Positions 11,828 through 26,800 of a stretch of 64,000 nucleotides of DNA are shown in pieces. Position numbers and translations under genes: made by a program. Each line of letters begins with the position of its first letter. The stretch's first letter is position 1. The DNA is from Cylicocyclus nassatus (lineage: Eukaryota; Nematoda; Chromadorea; Rhabditida; Strongylidae). Location of the stretch: the NCBI GenBank assembly GCA_958299035.1, contig CATQJL010000223.1, forward strand, positions 77,703,600-77,767,599, written 5' to 3'. The notes under the pieces were generated by a model, which saw only the letters and a list, made by a program, of their open reading frames with translations, made no database searches and was not told where the DNA came from.

Positions 11828-11888
11828 ATGGGTTGGATTTTTCCAGCCCTTCTTCTGCACAGTTTTATTGCACTTGTTTTATCAGCGG
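11828..11888 (+). CDS. bli-3: Dual oxidase exon 1: signal peptide
   Basis: Encodes MGWIFPALLLHSF and a further hydrophobic run ending in Leu-Ser-Ala at residue 20, a good signal peptidase site. This directs the peroxidase domain to the outside. The donor GTAAGA leaves phase 1, which joins exon 2 to give Glu-Ser-Leu-Arg. The ATG is the first after the trans-splice acceptor. Confidence 0.8.
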
Positions 11889-14800
11889 GTAAGACGCGTT
11901 TTGTACAATTTTGAAAAGTACACCAGAATACAGCGATATCAAACTTTTCTTGTTGTAAGTTCTGGTACACTCAGAGAAAAAACCCTAATTTTTAACAAGA
12001 TCTATCAGCTTCTAGACCATTTTGATAAATAGATCCACTGCATTTTGCTTGTTTGAAAAAAAAAGCGGGGAAAAACTTTCAGAAGTTTTTGGGCAGTTTT
12101 GACAAAATTTAAGTGGCGTCATTTGGATCACTAAATCATTCATACTAGCGTCAATGCTCAATATTTGACCAAAGTCCAAAGTCCGAATTAGGTCCTTTTG
12201 TCACAAACATCTCCACATCATTTCATAAATTATACCATAGTTTTCCTTTCTTCTCATGATGAACATACGCCTGTTTCAAACTTTAACCAATGAACGATCA
12301 ATTTTCTCAATTTTTTGTCTCCCCTTTGTAGCTCATAAATCTCCCTGCCATCATATCATTCTTGTAAAAAGGGGGACATAGGTCAACTGCCCTCTTTTCA
12401 TTTCAACTGACAAAATTTATATGTAATGCTCAAAGGTACGGAAGACCTGAAAAATAAGTTTTTTGGAAGATAATGATTGATTTACTGACTATGAAGGCTA
12501 TTTTAGCTTCTTCAGATAAGATATTTGTATATCACTGCTTCAAAGTCTAAAAATTTGAGTTGTGAAGCATTGAATATTTTCATTTCACAGAATGAAAGTA
12601 TGAAAAGCTACGTGTAAGCTCTATCTGGAAGTGTCCTAAGTGCAATTTATTTTCTTTTTCATTTTTAGAATCTCTACGAACGCAAGAATTCCAACGATAT
12701 GACGGTTGGTACAATAACCTTGCAAACCGCGACTGGGGAAGTGCAGGTGAGAGTCACTCATTTATGTCAAAGCACTCTGAATGGGGTCAAAGTTTTATTC
12801 TCGTATATGCACTTAAATTTCCGGAATTACACGTTTAGTAAAAAAAATCATTCTGTCAAAAAATTAAGGTTGAAGAAAAATGTCTTAGGCAGTCGCCTCC
12901 ATCGAGATTCCCCGTCAAACTACGAGGATGGAGTGTATATGATGAATTTATCACTGCCCTCTGCTCGAGTACTTTCGGATCTCGTTTTCAAAGGTTCGCT
13001 TTTTTGTACTATACAATCAGCAAGTGTGGATAAGTCCATTTGAGCAGTATGATAGAACTTTTTTTCACTAAACGGTTTGTTTGTCTTATGCTTTACAGTA
13101 GGAAGAACCAAAACATAATTAAAAATGCTGAAGTCTACTTCAACCATTTTGAAGGTCAGGGTTACGGTAATTAAGTAGTCAAATAATGGCAAGAAGATTG
13201 GCCGGCTGCAAATGCAGAAAATTTTTGTACAAACCGGTTCTTACACATACTTTCTCACGCATTAATATTGCATTTTTAGGAATTTGAGATTGCCAAGAAA
13301 ATAAAATATCATTATCAGTACTAATATAAGAGCGTTTTTTCCAGGAAAAGCTGGCTTACCAAATGCACGGAATCTCACCACTATGTTCGCTTTCTTCAGT
13401 AAGTTTTCACCTCAATTAAACTACCGTAGTCATTTTTGCTGCGAATCTAAGTCGGACTCAATACTAGCTTTGCAGGTCAAGTTGTTGCTTATGAGATCAT
13501 GTCCTCAACTGCCACCAGCTGTCCACTAGAGGTGATGAAAATACCGGTTCCGCCCGGAGATCCAGTAAGTGGAGAATTTGAAAATTTGTAAAGTTTGCTT
13601 ATGCTGTAGATATACAATTGAATTTATGTTCTTGCTGGGAACTTGACTATGATTTGTTTTTTCAACTGTTATATTTAGGTGTATGATATCGATGGCACAG
13701 GAACGGAAATCCCATTCACAAGAGCAAAATATGACAAACAGACTGGACAAGGCTTTAACTCACCTCGTGAACAGGTATTTTACCTTAATCTGTTTATCTA
13801 TTTATTCTTTATTCAAATAACATAAGCGCGCCAAAACTTTGACGCTGTTTTATAACTATTATAAGTTATAAATATCAAAAAATGAAATTATGAACACTAA
13901 AAATGACGTTGATAATTGAAATCACGCCTTAAACTAAATAGAGAATTTTTTCGACAGTATTCCTTAATAAAGCCTGTAAAATACTTGTAGTATGACACTT
14001 GTACTAACAAATATTCTTCTATATAAAGCTTTAGTTTTCTTTATCATTTCTTTTTACATATGCTATGTATAGGCATTTGAGCGCGAACGCGGCTTCATTA
14101 GCCGCAGAGCGCATAAAGCGCAGGAATTACAACGGTAAGGATACGCGCCGCGTTCGCACCCGCTCAACTATTGCGACTTCTGCGCCTTCGTCATGCAGTA
14201 ACCTTTACATATTCCAAAAATTCCAAAGCTTTGTCCAAGGGAACCGCAAATTTTCCTGATCAATTTATAAGTTTTTCTGGAAGTCCTTCACCAAGAAATT
14301 TCTAGAAGAAGATTATTCCAAAAATGTTTGCGAAACCTTTTCAATATTGATGATTTATGAAGTTTTGTATACATTTTACTGTACACCCTTTTTCATCATG
14401 TTGAAATTTGAAAATAAGACATTTATCTTAGAGAACTTATTACATCGGACCCAAAACTTTTTTGGACTACTATTTTTTCAGGTCAACGAACGGACTGCTT
14501 GGATTGATGGTTCATTTGTTTATAGTGTCATGGAAGCATGGGTAGCTACAATGAGATCGTTTGAGAATGGAACTCTTAAGGAAGGCAATACCAAGAGGTT
14601 AGTAGAAAAATTGAAAAAAAAACGTTTAGAAGAAATGCTTTCAGATATCCACCCCTGAATAATCCTCATATTCCTCTCAACAACCCACCCCCACCTCAGA
14701 TACACAGGTTGATGAACCCGGATAGATTGTTTTGTAAGTTGTTTTCAGAATTTGCCTCATTTTCTTATAATTTTTATTTTTTGGCGCAATCATTTTTTTT

Positions 14801-17800
14801 GCGCAAAAGGGTAGGGTAACGACTGTTGTCTGCCATTGCGGACTACTAGCTTGGGAACAGTAGCCCGTGGAGTGGAGACTAAGGAATTTTTTTATGTTGT
14901 CCGGAAATTAATGCCCCTTTTGAATTTCAACCGCAATAAGTCATACACTTCTCATTTCTAATTAGATTGCAAAGTACCATTCGATAGAGCAAAGCAAGCT
15001 CTACAAGACGGCCATCTTGCTTTTGCAACAGCTCTCATCCACTTCGAGTTTCGAGCCAAATACTAAAAAGATTCAACTGCCCGAAAAAATGAGAAAAATT
15101 GTAACTCAGTTCATAAAATTCCTATAAAAATCCTAACTTGCTCACGTAAACACTATCCACATAAAACATCTATATACGTCTTTGCCGTATGTTTTCCTCT
15201 GTTAGAAATCAAGAAAACGAAAACTTCCATGCTTTTGCCAAAGTGATGTTGTGCCGTTCCCACATAGATAGTTGTATACCACATGCCTGTAGAAGTATAG
15301 ACTCAAATTTTCAGCTCTCTACAAGCTTTGTTTCTCGAGAAATACCGAATATAACTTTCCTTAGTTAGATGGTCCACGCTAAAATTCAAATTTCTCGAGA
15401 ACTAAAGCTTGTAGAGAGCTGAAAATTTACGTTTGTACTTCTAAAGGTCTGTGGTATACAACTACCTATGTGGGGACGGCACAGCATCACTTTGGCAAAT
15501 GCACAAAAATTTCCGTTTTCTGGATTTCTAACAGAGGAAAACATACGGCAAAGACGTATATAGATGTTTTATTTGGATAGTGTTTACGTGAGCAAGTTAG
15601 AATTTTTATAGGAATTTTATGAAATGAGTTACGATTTTTTTCGATTTTTCGGGGTGCTGAGTCTTTTTAGTTTTTGGCTCGGAACTCGAAGTGGATGAGA
15701 GCTGTTGCAAAAGCAAGATGGCCATCTTGTAAAGCTTGCTTTGCTGTCGAATGGTACTTTGCAATCTATTTAGAATTGAGAAGTGTATGACTTATTGCGG
15801 TGGAAATTCGAAACGGGCATTAATTCCCGGACAACCTAATATTTCCTTCACTCGTGATGATGCTCGAACTACCTGGAACAGGGCCCGGCACCGATGGTTT
15901 GGGGTCAAAATGGACTTCGTTTTTGGAGTTAGAAGCAACGGGGACATCGTTTTTATGAGGTCCTGGAGGAAGCGCCAAAAAAACACGACGAACATGTCAG
16001 GTTTTACGAGTTGAACGTGTTCTTTCGCAAGCGCGCGAATTTCAAATACAAGACTCAAACAAACAAATGGCTTATTTACAGCTCACAAACAATCACATGG
16101 CTCCGAATTTGAGTTATGAGTCTACAATATTACTCCAAACTATGTTATGTAAAAAGTTCCCAAAACTTGTGTGTCTGAATACCCGTTCCAGATTTGTTGG
16201 TTTCTAGACCAACCACCGAACCAACTGGGTTGGTTCGGAGCATAAATTTCGAAGAGTTCACATAAGTTTTGAGCCTTTTTGATTTGGACGATTAAAACGC
16301 TCAAAAATCTATTATATAGTGAAGAGAGCGAATCAAACCATTGCCTCTCCTCTCTTCTTTTGAGCCAAAAGTAGTGCAGTTCTGCGCGTTGATAGATATT
16401 GCGCTCCAATCACACGCGGTGTCCTTTGAACTATGTGGCGAAAAATGCATCGCCGGGTTGTTGAGGCCACAGATTTGGTTGGCCTAGGAGGTTTTCGATT
16501 TCCGAGCACTAAAATGGTGCTATACCCAATGGCAGAGCCTTTAATCTACTCGAAATGTATTCTTTTTGCTTTTTTGTTATACTATATAACTCAAAATGCG
16601 CTTTTTCGCTTTTTTATTGTTATTTTGGTTGAATAAGGATTTCCCTATTGATTTTTACAACAAGAGGGACTTCGTAAATTTTTGAAAAGTCATGGGGGAC
16701 TTCGTTTCCAGAAACGCTTCAAACCAACGCGTGCCGGGCCCTGACCTGGAACCCCCTAACTATATAATTTATGAAAAACGGGGATTTTTATAAGCTGATA
16801 CCTTTGATAAATGCTGAACAATAGACGGATTTTTCTGCGAGAATTAAAAGCCCGTGATTTCAAAGCATCTCGTGGTAATAAATTTTAATTTGAATGGAAA
16901 AAATTAATACTATTACCATAAAATTGATAATTAATAAAAAAATACCCTAATTTCACGCGTACAATAAGAAAACTAAAATAAATGAGAAAGTAACAAAATA
17001 AAATAAAATTAAAAGATATCCAATTCCGTTTCATTCCTTCCACTAGACGGAAAAGGATAAGAGTACGATCTTCCCCGGAAATCATCAGTAGTGAGGGAAG
17101 ATCGTATGGATAGAAAATAATAATAAGGGAACTAACCTCAACCTTCGCCTGATGGGTCTTCTTGGTCTTCAATCCTTGGCGTGAATAAATCTAAAAATTA
17201 TAAGTAGTTATTGTAGTCTAACTAGTTAACATGGTTACTTATATGAAATATATATATAACCAAAGTAAGTAAAATATAAAAGAGATAAACTTCTATTACT
17301 GACCTTTTCTGGAAGCGTCCATTCTGTTCAAAATTTTCTAAAGGACTAACGTCAATGGAGCAGACATTTCCGAACTAAATTAGAGCAGATAAAAACCTGG
17401 ATTAACCTAATTAGGCGTGTATTTGAAGGTGTATATGTGCTTAAGTGAATATGTGTTTAAGTGTTTTGTACTTGTGGTTTGTCAGTGTCTATGTCAGTGT
17501 CGTACAAGGCGCGGGGTGGTCCTAGCTTTCATCGAGCTGCTCAGCCGCCCCAACGTGTTTTAAGAAGCGTTCCTTATGCCGCACGATTCGTCAGGCAAAA
17601 CGCAGCATGGTATGGGGTTCCTTTGGTTGCGAAATCCTTTGCCGTGTTCGGGCTGGTCGATGAGAGCTAGGACCACCCCGCGCCTTGTACGCGTGAAATT
17701 AGGGTAAATATGAATTAAAGAATTAATAATAAAAAATTGAGATTAAAAAAATTAATCAAAAATCAATAAAATAAATTGGAATTAAAATTTTTTTACAATT

Positions 17801-20800
17801 CTTATTTTTATTTTTTCAGTGCTCGGAGACTCTAGAGTAAACGAGAATCCAGGACTACTGTCTTTCGGAATCATTCTGTATAGATGGCACAATATTCTTG
17901 CTGGAAAGTATGTCTTTCGCAAAAATTATTTTTTCCAATCACTGGTAATTTTTGAAAATCAAAAATTTATATCAATGTCCGTTGTTCAGGCTACAAGAAG
18001 AAAATCCTCGATGGACAGATGAAGAGCTGTTCCAGGGTGCGCGGCGATGGTTGATTGCTTCATTGCAGGTAATCTAGGGTTTCAATGGACTGAAGGCTCT
18101 TTTGCGCACTTAGATCGTATGCTACCGTAATCCTACAGTAATTCTGTTTTACAAAATGAGCATTACACCATATGCTGGCACTTTGTGCTCGTTTAAATTT
18201 GTTCGTGCCAGCTGCGTTGCGCGCTGTGCCGTTGCGTCGATCGAAATATTGGGAGCGACAGTATCCCATGCCGCTTCCGGCACGGCGCTAGCACGTCGTT
18301 GGCACGGCGCTGGCACGCGGCACACGGTTTCGGTGCTGTTTCGGCTGAGAAATTTCAAAGAAAGAAATGCAATTATAGTCACGTGTTGCTTTTGTCACAG
18401 CCATTCAACTTTTGGACTGCTAACGTTTACGGTAGTATACTGTAGCTGTGCAGAAGGTCCGATCTGCAGCTTAGCTGTTCTTAGTTTCTCAAAAACTTTT
18501 CGAACTTCTTCTTTTTTTAGAAAATCATCTTCTACGATTTCGTGCCGGCTTTACTGGGTATGGATGTGAAACCGTACACGAAGTATATGCCCCATGTTCC
18601 ACCGGGTATCTCGCATGCCTTTGCCGCAGCAGCCTTCAGGTTCCCTCATAGTATCGTAAGTTTATTTGACTTTGAATTCCTAAATTCTGGAAGCAAGCTG
18701 AGGGCTTTTAGGTCCCACCAGCTATGATTCTTCGCAAGAATGTGAATAGATGTGAATTTCGTGAAGAAGTTGGAGGATTTCCAGCATTAAGAATGTGCCA
18801 AAATTGGTATGCCAACTTAATTTCAAGCTTAACGTTCAATAACAAAAATCCAAGATTTATTCAAATTGGAATAACTCACCATCAACAGTATTTTCTTAAC
18901 TATCATTATTGAACAAAAGTTCGAAAAATCTTCGTAGTGATAAACCCAAAAATATTGTCCTTTTTAGGTGGAATGCACAAGATATCGTGCAAGAGTATAG
19001 TGTTGACGAAATCATTTTGGGAATGGCTTCCCAGATCACTGAGGCTGATGACCTTATAGTGGTTGAGGATCTTCGAGGTTGGCGAAGTTTTCTGTGCTTT
19101 GAAAAAGAAGACTGTGCTGTTTGCACGGTTGAATGCTCACCATATTATCGTAATCTAAACAATGTGATTTGTTATAACACTTCTCAGAGGGAGAGTGGTG
19201 ATTTAAAAGCTGCTATTAAGCTGTAAAAGCTGCTATCTTCAAAAACTAGCTAGGGTAAACTCGTACGAAAATTTGCGAACTCACACAAATCCCAGTAGCA
19301 GCTACGAGACAAATAATTTTCCCCGTACTGTAGTACAAAAGGAACATTTCTTATGTCGTGATTACGGACTGCCATTTGCCACTGCGCTCCAGATGTCGCT
19401 TAGGATTACTGTAGCATACTGTTGCGCAGAAGAACTTTTCTATGACTCTTCTAGCTTAATCCATGAGAACCGCTAGCATATTTTTGATACAGTACTTTGG
19501 TAACTTTGAGTACAACTCGTATAAAGCAAATGATTGCAAGAATTAGCAAAAGGTAGATTTCTGCTCTACAAAAATAAGTTCAGACCCCGATATCCTGTCA
19601 TGTGTCTAACTGCCATGAATTTTTACTGAAAATGGAAACTACGAATTTCAGACTACATTTTTGGACCAATGCATTTTACAAGACTTGATGTCGTCGCATC
19701 TTCAATCATGCGTGGCCGTGATAATGGCCTCCCCTCCTATAATGTCCTTAGAAGAACATTCAACTTGCCCGAGAAGAGATGGGAAACCATTAACGAGAAA
19801 CTTTACGAGGAAAGAAAAGAGGTAAACTCATTTTGCTTTCCCCATTATCATCTGAGTTAACCCTTGCTATTTGTGATGCAATGTGATAAGTATAGGTTTG
19901 GAAATATGCTGAAAATATTTTTCAGCTTTTCGACCAACTTGCTGGTCTATACGGCGATATCAACTATTTGGACGCATATGTGGGTGGAATGCTTGAGGGT
20001 GACAATGGCCCAGGGGAACTGTTCAAGGCTATTATTATGGACCAATTTGAGCGTTTGAGAGATTCGGATAGGTGAGTGCCAAATCTAAAACGTTGCTTTT
20101 ATTTAGATTGTTTTCTCGCCCTATAGTACGGAACAAATTATCAGAACAGAGAACTAGTACGGATATTGAACTCTACGAACAAAATTACTTCCATTAATAT
20201 TTTAAGTTGGAATTTCTGAGGTTTTCTGCCCAGTAAATTGCGTTAAAACTCAAAATTCCCACCGTTCATTTTTGAATTTTTCTATTTAGTACGGCTTACA
20301 AAGATACAGCTTTCTTATCAGTGAACTTTGAGTGCACACTTTCAGATTCTGGTTCGAAAACACACAGAATGGACTTTTCAACGATACCGAGATAGACATG
20401 ATCCGTAGCATCACTCTACGGGACATTATCCGTGCAACAACTGAAATCAATGATTCTTGGCTACAGGATGATGTGAGCATTATTTATCTTATAAAAAATA
20501 AATCGCTACAATATTGATTTATCAAGCTTATTTTCTTCTTTCTACCATAATCCCTGGAACTGACATTGCATGAGTAATACAATAGATTTTGTTTACTTAG
20601 CAGTTTTATTTTTCAAGGGATTACGGTAGCCTGTTATTTAGCCTTCTGATCATATCAATAATTTAGGTCTTTTACTTCCGTGATGGCGATCCGTGTCCTC
20701 AACCATTCCAAGTCAACGAGACTGGTAAGGATAGCTTCTTTAGTTAGAGAACATCCTAGGAACGAAATATTTAGGTCTGGAGAAGTGCATTCCGTTCATG

Positions 20801-23800
20801 AGGTTTGACCACTTCACTGGAAATGAAGTCACCTACATCTTTACCCTCATCGGACTTGGTTGCATACCACTGAGTAGGTTTATTGCGCTATTTATGCCTT
20901 CTCCATAGGTTACGGTAGGCATGCGGTGGTGTTAGCTCAAAAATTGCTCAGTCGACCTCAGCTCAATATATATATGTTTGAACTCGGCTCAATGTGTGAA
21001 TACCTGAAAGTTCATTTCCTCACTCTGGCTCGTACAGTGAAGGCCAGAGTGAGGAAATGTCCAAGTCCATAATTTTATTGATCATTAGATACTCAATGAA
21101 TAGATTGTTCCCTTTTTTTTTGAGAAAGTACTTTTAATTGATTCCAAATAACTCACTGAATGAGGGAAATTGGGAAAATTGAGCTATAACTTTGGAAGTA
21201 CAGCTTTTTCTGTAACTTTAGCAGCATAAATCAGTATTGTGAATTTCGTACCTCACGATAACTGATACTTTTCTTCACAAAAGTACATCAAAAGAAAAAT
21301 ACACTTTTAAACACATTGTTTTTTTAGTTTGCTTCGGTATCGGCTACATACTCATTCAAAAACGACGTCGTATGGGATGGGACATCTCGTTCGATGATCT
21401 CTCAGCCACAGCTGTTGATGACGATGCACCAAAGGACCGCTATTCTATTCAAGGTTTAAAAAAACTTGCATTTCTTTTAAAATGAAATTTATTGCAACAA
21501 TTCTATAGCGTTTGAATGGCTGCAAGAATGTTACGTTCGCCAAGTGATAGTGGAATTTGCACCTGGTATTCTGACTGTGAGAAAACCTCGTGGACACATT
21601 TTGAGGAAGATGATTTTTCCGGAAAATGCTGATGTGCGAAAAAATTGGCATTCTTTCCTGCGCTTCTAGGTAATTGCTAAAGATTATTTTCTAGGTAATA
21701 GTGTACCACAGTCTACCCAATGCATCAACTATTCATGGACCCTATTGCCTTATCAAGCTAAGGAAGACTCACGACTTGGTAACAACATATCCTCTCCTGG
21801 CAAAAAGCCAAATTTGCGGAAAATGCAATTTTCAGGTTTTACGTCTTCCATCCGACAAACATCTGCCTGAATTCTTAGCTGCACTCACTCTGTGTTTGAA
21901 GAAGTTTGATGGCCGGGTAACAGCTATTTCCACACCAAATGAGATTCTACTGGATAAGGCAGAGACTAAGGTGAGTAAAGAGACGGGGACTTTTGCACAA
22001 CGCTACCGTGGCGAAGGCGTTCTTTTGCACCACACATGCTACAGTAACCCGATAATATTTTGTTAACGCAGAATTTTTATGCTGCTTTAGCTGTCAAAGG
22101 GTGTTTCAATGCCATTGTATGAACAGAAGGCGCTGAGATTACGGTAACATACAGTAATTACCGCGCTACAGTAATGTTAGCTGCCCTGCTACAGTACCCC
22201 GGTCAAGCTATCGTTCCTATGGAGTCTTGACACAGTGTAATGTCTAAAGAGTTTGGACAGCAGGCGCGAGGTAGCATGGAATAAGGTAGCTGTGCAAAAG
22301 GGCCATATAGCAAACATAAAATGCCAATACTAACGAAAAAAGCGTACTGACATTACGGTAGCATGAAATAAGATAGCGGCGCGAAAGGCTTTAAAAAATG
22401 CGAAACCTATTTTATATTCCGACCCATAATCTCTTTCCTTGCAGGACCGCCGCCAACAACGTCTAGATCACTTCTTCCGTGAAGCTTATGCTCGGGCTTT
22501 TGATCAACCGAAACTAAGCGACCGGAACCATAGGGAAGACGATAGTGATGACATACTTCACCAAACCATTACCAAGTAAGTTACCGTAATCCTACCGTAG
22601 CCTTACTGCATTAGCGTCATTGAACTCATTTTAGGAGTGAATTAGCTCAAGCTATGGGCATGCGAGAAAGTGATATGTTCGTACAACGAATGTTTGCTGT
22701 TACTTCTCGTACGGATAGCGATGTCATCACATTTGCTGAATTTTTGGAGGTGTTGAGAAAATTCAATGAAGGTTGGTCCCCCAGAAATTTTTTTCAAGAA
22801 TTTCTCAAATTTTCGACCCCTCTAGGCAAGATGAAGGACAAGTACAAACTATTATTCGCAATGTGTGACGTTCATGGTAATGGACGAGTTCGTCGAAGTG
22901 AATTCGCTGAGTTTGTTCGGTCACTAAACGCTGTAGTTGGTGTAAGCATCACGGAAAACACACAAAATCACGTCATTGACAGCATCTTGAGTCGATCAGG
23001 TATAAACCACAGAAACTCCATTATATGTTTCGTTTCCACTTTTTTGAAAATTTGTTTAGGTGTTCATCCTTCCACCGAATATTTGACTGCCGCAGACTTC
23101 GAAGCGATTTTCTCGCACGTTGATGAGCGACGTCCAGTTGGTGTAGATATGCGTGGAGCTAGGCTGAAAGTGAACTTGCATGAGTGAGTTTAGGGTTTTG
23201 ACTAAGGGCCGGCCATTTTGCACCACTACAGTATGGCGTCGGTCCTCCAAGACGACAAAAAAGGCACGTACGTTTTCGCGTAATTTCTAAAACAAGAACA
23301 CTTTTTTACTGGCTGATTTCGCATGTAATAGAAAACGGTTCTTTTGCACCAATGCAGTACGATACCCTAGACCCCACGACGGAATGCAAAAAAGGGCGCG
23401 ACATACTGTATTTGCAACGCGTTGCAGAACAGAGCAGTTTCCTACTTGTAGAGTGATGGAATAGTAAATAGTAATGGAATAGGCCTCTTTATGCCGCTAC
23501 AGTAAGGCACCGTAATTCTCGCGGCGGCGTATGTGAGAGCCAACCAATACTTTTTTGCACATTATTTCAGAGCACATCCCTACCAGCAAGTCAGTGCGAA
23601 ACAAAAAAAAACGGTCCTTTTGCACCGCAACAGTTCTGTACCGTATCTTTATCAAGGGGTGCAAAAAGGCACGACATATGTCTTTTTGCAAAGCGTCTCA
23701 AGACAACATTACTACTATGATGCGCAGAAAGAGGTGCAGCATTAACACATTCACGACAATACGACCCACCGGTGGGTCGTAAGTTCCTGAAGCTCTAGAT

Positions 23801-26800
23801 TTGCAAGTATGCGATGGAATTCTACGAGGTTCTGGCACATGATTGGGGACACCTTGTCGAAGCTCCATCCAGAGTGGTCCGGGTTCGGGATACTGTAATG
23901 TAATGTTACGTTAGGTATACCGTAGATGGAGGTAAGGCACAGACTTTAGCTCAAATTTTTCGCAGAGTGGTGCCGTTTTTGCAAATTCAAGTTTACATGC
24001 ACGAGAAATAAAGGGGGACACGAAACTGATGTCAGCCCATCAAAAATTATCGATTCTATTAACTTTATTGATTTTTCGCATTGTTCATCCCAGGAAGCTC
24101 ATACCTTACATATATAGGTTTTTTAGCATGCTGATTACGAAAATGATAGCCTCAAGTTCTAATACCGCCTTCTTACATCAGTTTCTTGATTCTTACGGAA
24201 ATCCATCGTACTGCTACCGTAGTTTCACTGGGGAAAAGTAATGAACAAAGTGGACACTATAATCGTGATCAGCACGTGAAATAACCCTAAAACACAATTT
24301 TCCATGAAAATCCATGATGTTGGGTTCGTACAGGATGATTACCGTAACCTTATCGTATACCGCCACAAACTGAAATAATCGTATTTTGGTAAACAGCGTC
24401 TTCGATAACCCTTGTGGGAATTCGGAGAGTTGTTTTGAATTTCTTCCAAAAAGACTACCATTTCGGACAATACCACCCACGGATGGGTCGTAACTTTGAC
24501 AAAGCAAAAAAGCTCTGGTCCGTAACGGCAGTAATCGAAAAATCGGCCTTGTCGTGAATGTGTTAAGATCCCAGTGTTTTTTGTCCTGAAAGGCATAACG
24601 CGCGAGGCGGTAGCATAAGGTAAGGTGCAGTGCAAAAAGACCTGCATCGCTGAGACCCTCTCTTCCAGACCAGTATGTTGGCTCGCAGCGTATCCTGCAA
24701 TACAAATCACAAAAATGTTGAAAATGAATATTTTTTAGAACCGCATCACTGAGTTCCTTTGCGGTCATGGCCACCGAAGAAACTCAAAAATGTCCTCGAG
24801 GCAACATTTTCTCGTCCATTGCTGCTTTTGTGGAAACTTACCGTCAGCACATCGCCATCATGTTCATTTTCTGCTGTATCAATGCCATTGTTTTCTTGGA
24901 ACGATTCTGGCGTAAGTCTAGTAAATTTTTTAAACTCAGCCGCTACAGTAAATCACGCGTTCAGACTATCGTTACGAGACCGAACATCGCGATTTGCGAC
25001 GAGTTATGGGAGCTGGAATTGCGATTACTCGTGGGGCAGCTGGAGCATTGTCATTCTGTATGGCAGTGGTGCTGCTTACCGTATGCAGGAATGTGATTAC
25101 GCTGATTAGGGAGACGCCTATGGGAGAATTCATCCCATTTGATTCGGCTATTACTTTCCATAAGGTGAGTAGAAATTTGCACCATCACATCGCCACAGTA
25201 TCCCTATCGTAACTTCACGCGACGTGTGAAGTGGAAGGCAACTTGTGTTTACCGCTGGCTTCCGCTTTGCACATCACATGTACTCACGGTAGGTATTCCG
25301 TAGTATGGTAGCATACGGTATGTGAGTGCAAAAGACTCCATACCCATCGATGACAGGATAAAATGGGAATGGCCTTGTAGGGCCTGGCGGACCTGTGAGG
25401 GGGGGGGCACACTGACAATGTACTGCAAAATTTTTGAAAGCGGTTCATATGGGCTAAAAAATCATGCAGACAATGCGATTTTACTTTTAGATAGTCAGAA
25501 CAAGTTTTAAAGGTTTTAAAAAATTTAGTCTAGCTTTATGATAATTTTCTGAGGCACTCTCAAATTTGAAAATTTCTTGAAGGCATGGCACGCTAGTCAC
25601 CTTCTTTTGAAAGAAGTTGTTGTCTTCCCCCCTTCTTCACCTCAAAGCAAATCTCTCGGACCGCCACTGGTTGAATCGACATGTGCTGCCAATTATTGAA
25701 GCAAGGGGATTGTCATTGTTTTTTTTACCGTCTTTTTTTATTTATCATCAAAAAGAAGCTCCTTTTGCGTTGATATATGCTACGCTAGCGTATTATCGCG
25801 CTATCTCACACTAATCGCGAAAAGAAAACAATTTCATTTTTGAAATTATCCATTCAAAGCTTATAGAGAATATAGAGCATATTTGGGAGCATAGTCAATT
25901 TCTTGGGACTCATGAAAGATTGTAGTCATGAGCAAAATTGTAGAATACAAATTTTTCAGATTGTGGCCCTATTCGCAGCTTTCTGGGCCTCACTTCATAC
26001 TGTTGGCCATTGTGTGAACTTCTATCATGTTGCCACCCAGAGTCAAGAGGGTTTGAACTGTCTATTCCAAGAAGCAGTCTTTGGGTAAGTTTACAGAATT
26101 TTTGCAATTTCACCTACCATACAGAATATTTTTAGATCCAACTTCCTACCATCTATCAGCTACTGGTTTTATGGTACCATAACTGGTCTTACTGGTATCC
26201 TGCTCGTTGCTGTTATGTCTATCATATATGTGTTCGCATTGCCATGTTTTATGAAACGGGCCTACCATGCGTTTCGGTAAGGTTCAGTGCGCAACCAGAT
26301 CAACATATTCTATTCGATAAAAGAATGGTCACAGTCAAGGGAAAGATAACCATGCATCATTTTTCTGGATTAGAAATTTTATAATACCATAGACGGTAAG
26401 ATAAGATCTCAAAAGTATTTAGTTTTTCAAAGATCAAAATAGAAAAATTGTAGTCGAAATTCCAAGATGCAAAGTGAGTTTAACAGCAAGAAGATAGTCG
26501 CAGTTAAAAATATAAAAATTTTTCACTAGTAATTTTCCTTTGTTGTCAGAAAATACAAAAATTATATTTGAAAAAAAATCAAGGAGTTCAATCTTTTATG
26601 ATTTTTGAATATTGCAGGCTTACTCACTTGCTCAACGTTGCATTCTATGCCTTGACAGTACTACACGGTTTACCAAAGTTGCTGGATGTAAGTCCTTTAT
26701 TTTCTCCATTTTTGAAGAAAATGACCATTTTGCACCGATACCGTATGCTACCGTAACATCACGTGGCGTCTGCGAAGCGTGGTTAATGCACTTTTGCGTA

